Origin: a virus
IMG/VR virus record: IMGVR_UViG_3300006810_000004
Location: 1-57,977 of that record
Reading direction: 5' to 3' (one strand)
Length of the DNA: 57,977 nucleotides
The notes under the pieces were generated by a model. That model saw nothing but the letters and a program-made list of their open reading frames with translations. It searched no databases and was not told where the DNA came from. Numbering within the stretch: the stretch's first letter is position 1; the number at the start of each line of letters is the position of its first letter. Below, in pieces: positions 55,112 through 57,977 of this stretch. The position numbers and the translations under genes are program-made.

Positions 55112-55543
55112 CTATGCTAATCTTAGTATAGCGTTACTTGCATCTGCAGTTGGAAACTGAATTGTAAAAGTTCCACTTGTAGATGTCTTGTCTCCACCAA
55201 AATCTAAAACAGCTACTGCTTTGTTAGAATCAGAGCTATTATAAATTAAAGCTCCCCTTGCAGTAATTGTTGCAGATGTAAATGATATATCAGCAAAATC
55301 ACAAATTGCAGTAGTACCTGATGTTGTCGGAGTTACACTTGTTAGTGTTCCACCACCAGAACTATATGTTCCAGAATTAGATACTTCATTACTTGTGCTA
55401 AATGCTGTTGTTGAAGCATCTAAAGAAGCTGAACTTGTGTAGAGCGCGATTTTAAAAGTGTCACCCGAGGTTGCAGTAAAATTATGCGTACCCACAAGTA
55501 ACTCTTGTTTAAAACTTGTGCAAACAGCTTGAGTTATTGACAT
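55112..55543 (-). CDS. Small beta-rich structural protein, fibre-associated
   Basis: 143 aa, MSITQAVCTSFKQELLVGTH then 'NFTATSGDTFKIALYTSSAS'. Strong Ser/Thr bias. This 'CxSFKxELLxGxHNF' start with 'DTFKIALYTSSA' is common in marine phage structural proteins near fibre genes. Function not known; likely decorates tail or fibre. Confidence 0.75.
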   Translation of the reverse strand: MSITQAVCTSFKQELLVGTHNFTATSGDTFKIALYTSSASLDASTTAFSTSNEVSNSGTYSSGGGTLTSVTPTTSGTTAICDFADISFTSATITARGALIYNSSDSNKAVAVLDFGGDKTSTSGTFTIQFPTADASNAILRLA

Positions 55544-55555
55544 TGTTTATCCTCC

Positions 55556-56236
55556 TTATGGATTTTTTGATTGCAAAGGTGTTCTTAAAGCACCGTGCAT
55601 GTATTCATCTCGTCTGTGTCTTCCTTGTTGCTCAATAACAAGTTCTTGAAGAGCACGTTGATAAGATTGTTCATATAATTGTAGCATTTCTGCCGGGCCT
55701 TTTAAAAATTTAAAGGCTTCTGCAAGACATCCGTATAACAAACAACTAGGAGCATTATTTCCTAAAAAACTTGTTGTATTACTAGAAGATAGTCTTGTAG
55801 GTAATCTAGTAATTCCTAATTCGATATTATAAGCAAGATCTGGCGTAGGCGCAACATAAATTGTGTTGTGATCCCACCAAGCCCAATATCTTGGAGCGGC
55901 GGTTTCAGTTCTATCTGGCCAATATTCATTCATATAAGTTATATCTCTTTGTTCCAAAAAAGATCTAACAGTGGAACTTGTTGAAAAAATATTAACACTT
56001 CTAACAGTACCTAAAGAAGTAGGATCTGGAGTCAGTCCACCAGGTAAAGATAAAAAAGCATTACTTGCTACTAAATTGGCGGATTGATTGGACTTAAAAA
56101 CATCTAAGTCTACATCTCGAAATATTCTATTTTCTGTGTGTTCAATAAAATCATTAACAATAACATCTGTTAAAACAGTGTTATCTACTTCACAATACTC
56201 TCTTATCTGTGTAACTAATTCACTATAGGTTGTCAT
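55556..56236 (-). CDS. Head-to-tail adaptor-like protein
   Basis: 226 aa. 'MTTYSELVTQIREYCEVDNT', 'VNDFIEHTENRIFRDVDLDV', central 'RYWAWWDHNTIYVAPTPDLA' and 'YNIELGITRLPTRLS', and C-terminal 'LLYGCLAEAFKFLKGPAEML', 'QLYEQSYQRALQELVIEQQG'. This is the helical-plus-beta plan of T7 gp11/P22 gp4-type adaptors that bind under the portal. Its start overlaps the previous gene by four bases. A second, related adaptor is at 56556. Confidence 0.7.
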   Translation of the reverse strand: MTTYSELVTQIREYCEVDNTVLTDVIVNDFIEHTENRIFRDVDLDVFKSNQSANLVASNAFLSLPGGLTPDPTSLGTVRSVNIFSTSSTVRSFLEQRDITYMNEYWPDRTETAAPRYWAWWDHNTIYVAPTPDLAYNIELGITRLPTRLSSSNTTSFLGNNAPSCLLYGCLAEAFKFLKGPAEMLQLYEQSYQRALQELVIEQQGRHRRDEYMHGALRTPLQSKNP

Positions 56237-56556
56237 GATACACTCACTAAAACTTTTCCTAAATTAACACCAACTATTGTCGAAACTTTACTTTCAGGTA
56301 TCATTGAATCATTATATTCAAAAAACCCAGAACCACCAACAAAAACTGTGGTAGGCTCAATTCTTGATGGTCTTGCGTTTTGAAGACTTTCTTTATCTAT
56401 AGATTTTTTGGTTCTTTCTAATTGAGGATGTTTAGATTCAAACTCGGATTTATGTACGAATAAACCATTCCATTCTTTTACCATTTCTTTGTAAGGAAAT
56501 TCCATACCACTTCTATCTGAAATAGCTTTTGCATATTTACCTACTGCGTGGCCCAT
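56233..56556 (-). CDS. Hypothetical protein between the two adaptor genes
   Basis: 107 aa. 'MGHAVGKYAKAISDRSGMEF', 'YKEMVKEWNGLFVHKSEFES', then a basic region 'KHPQLERTKKSIDKESLQNA' and a beta end. The pattern 'GKYAKAISDRSGMEFPYKEM...EWNG..V...E.E.KHPQL' recurs in phage head-tail regions. Possible head completion or closure protein. One-base overlap upstream, four-base overlap downstream. Confidence 0.7.
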   Translation of the reverse strand: MGHAVGKYAKAISDRSGMEFPYKEMVKEWNGLFVHKSEFESKHPQLERTKKSIDKESLQNARPSRIEPTTVFVGGSGFFEYNDSMIPESKVSTIVGVNLGKVLVSVS

Positions 56557-57224
56557 TAGATATAGCCTCTCTCAGGTGTTGCATAAAAACTAGAACGAGG
56601 TCTATCTTCTTCGGAAGCACGTTGCCATTCTTCATCATAAATTTGTTTTAATAAAGGAGTTCTTTCAGGAGATTTTTTAACAGAAAGATAATAAGCTAAT
56701 CCTGAAACGAGACATGGTAAAAATCTAGTAGGGACTTCTAATTCGTTAGTATAATTTCCTGCATCTTGCATTTTAGTCAAAGCATAATATTTAAAACTAT
56801 GCGCTCCATCCGGAGTAGGGTATAAATATAAAACTGGAGCAGAAACATTTCTTTCTACAAAAAATTGTACTGGAGTTCCTCCTGTAGATTTATTAGATAT
56901 ATTTAGATATTCTGCTCTGCTAATACGATCTACTTCTATATCATTACTTGTATTATTTTCAGTAAAAACTACAGCTTCTAAAATATCAATAACATCTGTT
57001 CCTAAAGTGTAGTTAGTTGTGTTAGCTGTTAAAGTTTGAGTTCTAAGTTCTACGGTCCAAAGATTAATACCTCTATTAGACCATTCAGCTAACATTATAT
57101 TTAAAGATCTTCTAGCCGTTTTTAAATCATATCCTGAACGTGAGTTTAAACCACATCTTTCAAAAGACTCTTCTATTACCTCATCGACATCTAAATCAAA
57201 TGCATTTGTTCCTGAAGTAGCCAT
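56556..57224 (-). CDS. Head-to-tail adaptor-like protein, second copy type
   Basis: 222 aa. 'LDVDEVIEESFERCGLNSRS', 'GYDLKTARRSLNIMLAEWSN', 'RGINLWTVELRTQTLTANTT' then 'VPTRFLPCLVSGLAYYLSVK' and 'LLKQIYDEEWQRASEEDRPR'. The same general plan as the 55556 product: helical hairpin, beta module, C-terminal helix. Probably a tail-tube or connector ring below the portal. TAATG overlap with the 51-aa basic gene. Confidence 0.7.
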   Translation of the reverse strand: MATSGTNAFDLDVDEVIEESFERCGLNSRSGYDLKTARRSLNIMLAEWSNRGINLWTVELRTQTLTANTTNYTLGTDVIDILEAVVFTENNTSNDIEVDRISRAEYLNISNKSTGGTPVQFFVERNVSAPVLYLYPTPDGAHSFKYYALTKMQDAGNYTNELEVPTRFLPCLVSGLAYYLSVKKSPERTPLLKQIYDEEWQRASEEDRPRSSFYATPERGYI

Positions 57225-57379
57225 TATTTACCTACTTTTTTCATTGCTTTTTTATGAGCTTTTGCAAAAGTCTTACCTTTTTTCATATCTTTTTTCATAG
57301 AAGACATGTGTTTTTTAGTATGCTTTTTAGAATGTTTTTTTAAAGTTTTCTTTTGACCTTTAGATATTTGTTGAGGCAT
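57224..57379 (-). CDS. 51-aa Lys/His/Met-rich microprotein
   Basis: MPQQISKGQKKTLKKHSKKH..., ending KAMKKVGK. About 20 Lys and five His in 51 residues. Good ribosome site (AGGAGATC) and TAATG overlap with the adaptor gene. Likely DNA- or RNA-binding, or a counter-ion-like head protein. Confidence 0.65.
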   Translation of the reverse strand: MPQQISKGQKKTLKKHSKKHTKKHMSSMKKDMKKGKTFAKAHKKAMKKVGK

Positions 57380-57399
57380 AGAAGATCTCCTAATCATTA

Positions 57400-57819
57400 T
57401 TAATAGATTTTTTGAAACTCTGCTATTATTGTATACATGTTACCTGAATCAGCGGCTCCTGGTACCACAAAATTAACATCACTTTGATTACTATTACTAG
57501 ACTTGTCTGCTGGTATTCCACCAAATTCTCTAAAATCCCAATAACCTGCTCCTGTTAAACCAATGATAGGAATATCACCATCTGAATCTTCTTCATCCAA
57601 ACGAGCATAAGAGTCTCCTCCATCTCCGCCTTGACATGAATACCAAACTCTAAGTAATCCTAAATGTGCCACTGCAGTTCCATCTTGTCTAGCAGTCAAT
57701 GCTGATACATCACCAAAAACTGTAGTGGAACCTGTTCCGTCTGATTGATTGACTATTTTAATTACGACACGATTGTCGTTTTGTTGTAGGATTGTTGGTC
57801 CTGTTACTGTGTCTGCCAT
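57400..57819 (-). CDS. Structural protein of unknown role
   Basis: 139 aa. 'MADTVTGPTILQQNDNRVVI', 'KIVNQSDGTGSTTVFGDVSA', 'LLRVWYSCQGGDGGDSYARL', 'GLTGAGYWDFREFGGIPADK'. Beta-rich, soluble, a family present in marine cyanophage-like and other phage structural modules. Strong ribosome site (AAGGAGGG). It follows a UUCG hairpin, so it is the first gene of the adaptor-fibre group. Confidence 0.75.
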   Translation of the reverse strand: MADTVTGPTILQQNDNRVVIKIVNQSDGTGSTTVFGDVSALTARQDGTAVAHLGLLRVWYSCQGGDGGDSYARLDEEDSDGDIPIIGLTGAGYWDFREFGGIPADKSSNSNQSDVNFVVPGAADSGNMYTIIAEFQKIY

Positions 57820-57844
57820 TTGTTTCCCTCCTTAATTAAGAAAC

Positions 57845-57866
57845 AGTGTGGGCCGAAGCCCACACT
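57845..57866 (-). terminator. UUCG-loop hairpin after the 168-aa structural gene
   Basis: Minus strand: 9-bp stem (57845-57853 with 57858-57866, GGGC at the loop side), loop UUCG, then TGTTTCTT. It lies between the stop at 57877 and the next gene start at 57819. Same loop and closing bases as the hairpins at 582 and 29495. Confidence 0.8.
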
Positions 57867-57876
57867 TTAGTTAATG

Positions 57877-57977
57877 TTATTGATCTGCAAATGCAGGTAC
57901 GTCTGCACCTTCTTGGTAACCCCAAATATAGTAATTTGTACTATCTTTAGCTAAAATATTAATTTCAAACAAACCAA
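57877..57977 (-). CDS. C-terminal end of the 168-aa structural protein (same gene as 1-500)
   Basis: The last 94 bases repeat 1-94, and the frame ends ...GADVPAFADQ with TAA at 57877-57879. On the circular molecule this is the 3' end of the gene that starts at base 500, not a second gene. Confidence 0.85.
   Translation of the reverse strand, partial: GLFEINILAKDSTNYYIWGYQEGADVPAFADQ
57884..57977. repeat. Terminal overlap of circular contig, right copy
   Basis: Identical to 1-94 over all 94 bases. Removing one copy gives a 57,883-bp circle. Confidence 0.95.

Noticed and set aside
1-57977. tRNA genes, integrase, or attachment sites
   Set aside because: Looked for cloverleaf-like GC-rich blocks and for tyrosine or serine recombinase motifs; none found.

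Overview
The window reads as one complete, circularly assembled genome of a lytic, short-tailed (podovirus-like) marine phage. The first 94 bases are repeated exactly at the end (1-94 = 57884-57977), so the unique circle is 57,883 bp and one gene runs across the join. The sequence is AT-rich by eye and densely packed, with many TAATG and ATGA stop-start overlaps. I see no integrase, excisionase, tRNA, CRISPR array, phage RNA polymerase or bacterial chromosomal gene. The promoters look like host sigma-70 type. The AT-rich style and gene families common in ocean viromes (LamG/SPRY fibres, GroES, 2OG oxygenase, 'SDSIPAMLSDGEFVM' proteins) suggest a marine, probably alphaproteobacterial host; that is inference.

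Layout, with most genes on the minus strand and read from high to low coordinates. (a) 11.1 to 0 kb: large terminase, two unknown proteins, portal, small basic and membrane proteins including a 3-TM holin, GroES-like co-chaperonin, scaffold, two head-region proteins and the major capsid protein, which carries an in-frame TAA. (b) Across the join, 57.9 to 46.2 kb: structural proteins, two head-tail adaptor-like proteins, a fibre/receptor cassette (LamG plus SPRY domains, WIWIKRR-type protein, fibre repeats), and a 622-aa stabilisation-like tail protein. (c) 46 to 35.8 kb: small Lys/Arg-rich proteins, then large internal or ejection-type proteins (392, 325, 591, 1130 and 461 aa). (d) 35.8 to 32.7 kb: a run of six small membrane, secreted and basic proteins, including a Met/Asp/Glu-rich exported protein.

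(e) 31.2 to 22.2 kb: replication operon on the minus strand, with unknown early genes, SSB-like protein, AEP primase, UvrD-like SF1 helicase, family A DNA polymerase with proofreading domain, PD-(D/E)XK nuclease, RHH protein, 2OG-Fe(II) oxygenase and a 32-aa Arg-rich peptide. An SNF2-like SF2 helicase diverges from it on the plus strand. (f) 22 to 11.4 kb: accessory and early region with a 668-aa protein carrying an ADP-ribosyltransferase-like domain, GH24 lysozyme, small terminase subunit, an iteron-like repeat block upstream of terS, small early genes driven by separate promoters, a second PD-(D/E)XK nuclease, a Cys-motif protein, DUF932 and DUF3846 proteins.

The less ordinary signals are: a TATCYCA element placed at a fixed position in the spacer of several early promoters; in-frame stops in the capsid gene and in one small early ORF; the ART-domain protein; a short 'xGG[EIMV][VMA]' box recurring in many unrelated virion-module proteins; the iteron/palindrome block at 17.6-17.7 kb; candidate leaderless genes; several microproteins of 12-56 aa; and three hairpins with the same UUCG loop. 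No database search was possible, so family names rest on motif recognition.
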